This document shows positions 63,120 to 64,000 of a stretch of DNA of 64,000 nucleotides, one piece after another. Source of the DNA: Rostratula benghalensis (Eukaryota; Chordata; Aves; Charadriiformes; Rostratulidae). The translations under genes and the position numbers were made by a program. How positions within the stretch are numbered: the stretch's first letter is position 1; every line of letters starts with the position of its first letter. The stretch is taken from assembly GCA_013399305.1 (NCBI GenBank), contig VXAI01000095.1, positions 3,107,422-3,171,421 of the forward strand, read 5' to 3'. Below the pieces are notes generated by a model. That model was not told the origin of the DNA and made no database searches. It was given only the letters and a program-made list of their open reading frames with translations.

Positions 63120-64000
63120 GCCCACCAAGCAAACTCAGCACCCCCCACACCACCATTGTACCAGACAGAAGTCACTGCTTGGTCCACCTACACAATGAGG
63201 TGAAGGTCCTTACTCACTATGGCCTTCATCAAGGAGCTTCAGGTTTACAAAAACAACTTAAGAACCTGCACCAACAAGCATCTCCTTCAAGGAGCTTAAG
63301 AATGTTATAACTCGCTGCTAGGGCAAGCCACCCACCTTCATGCCACAGAGCCACTGCAAACAGCACCGCGGCCCACAGCACCAGGCTCAGAGTCCAACAG
63401 AAAGCACAACCCAAACATTTAAAACATTTGTACAAGAGGATTAAGAAATCACATTCAGACACAGCCAGCTCAAAACCACAGATGTAGTAGAAGTGTCTCT
63501 ACCACACCAGTAGCCTCAAGAACCATCAAGAATCCCATCTCCTGCCAGCCAGGCAACAGCCATTAGGGTTTAAAACCTCACCACCACCACACAGAGTGAC
63601 TTCCACAACCAGAAACGGGTGCTTCAAGGAAGAGGTGCTCCCAGAGCTGCTCCTGGCTTTGGGAAAGCCCGCAGCACCCCTAAGCCTACGCTCCCCAGAG
63701 CTCACAGCAATGACCCTGTCACGCTCAAACCCTCACACAACCACGAAGAGCCAAAGACCTTGATAGCCTTCAGTCTACTCACATCTGCTGTCCTCAGATC
63801 AGCGTCTCTCCACGGCCAGGATCAGGCTTTGTGGAAAAGTCTTCTTCTCTGAAATGCCTGTAGGCTCTCACATTAGAGACCGATGGGAGGAAAACACGCC
63901 CCAGCCCTAACGAGGCCCAGGTGAGGCCCCACAGCTGCCTGTGCTCACGAGAGAGCACCACAGCAACCCACCCTCCAGCAGCAAAACCCTACAACCTTCA
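63120..64000 (-). repeat. Composition-shifted segment, possible unidentified interspersed repeat
   Basis: From about 63120 the plus strand becomes C- and A-rich and T-poor, unlike the rest of the window. The minus strand is correspondingly G/T-rich, with many GTGG and GGCTG strings. A 77-codon minus-strand frame (63229-63462) has hydrophobic stretches but no recognisable domain. The strand asymmetry suggests an inserted element, perhaps part of an LTR or retrovirus-like repeat, running off the window. No LTR ends, primer-binding site or conserved retroviral motif can be shown. Confidence 0.3.

Noticed and set aside
1..64000. tRNA, rRNA, known microRNA hairpins, mitochondrial insert, CRISPR array
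   Set aside because: Scanned by eye for their characteristic strings and spacing; none found.

Overview
The window reads as a gene-free stretch of a vertebrate, most likely avian, chromosome. It is AT-rich and has no long open frame: the longest of any kind is 157 codons, and none reads as a recognisable protein. The clearest species clue is one truncated CR1-type retrotransposon tail at about 30948-31145. It carries the GGTTGGAAGGGACC and CTAAACCATGTC blocks typical of bird CR1 3' ends. Very few recognisable transposons in 64 kb also fits a bird better than a mammal. Two short runs of N (7570-7670 and 58347-58410) mark assembly gaps. I found no rRNA, tRNA, recognisable microRNA, CRISPR array, bacterial feature or intact mobile element.

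Layout. 1-7569 is AT-rich non-coding DNA with a small GC-rich pocket near 3640-4060 and a palindromic old repeat at 4189-4254. After the first gap, 7699-8720 is the densest regulatory-looking block: CCAAT motifs, a GCCACGTGAC E-box, an RFX-type X-box and a POU octamer. Further blocks that look like conserved non-coding elements, judged by motif density and base texture only, lie at about 12840-13200, 20880-21230, 22080-22560, 22800-23020, 24110-24330, 28600-28960, 49760-50540, 53880-54200, 55060-55760 and 58640-59345. The DNA between them is unremarkable AT-rich sequence with poly-A/T runs and short simple repeats. Old dispersed repeats with inverted symmetry occur at several places; the best is 134 bp long with 10-bp perfect terminal inverted repeats (42884-43017). 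The last ~900 bases (63120-64000) differ in composition and look like a separate, unidentified repeat or insertion.

Interpretation. The simplest reading is part of a gene desert, or a very long intron or flank, carrying scattered candidate enhancers of a developmental regulator outside the window. I cannot name that gene from sequence alone. The conserved-element calls are inferences from texture, not alignments, and a multi-species comparison would settle them. I did not find convincing evidence of a new biological system. The most useful leads are the 7.7-8.7 kb block, the 58.6-59.3 kb block, the inverted-repeat element at 42.9 kb and the unusual right-hand end.
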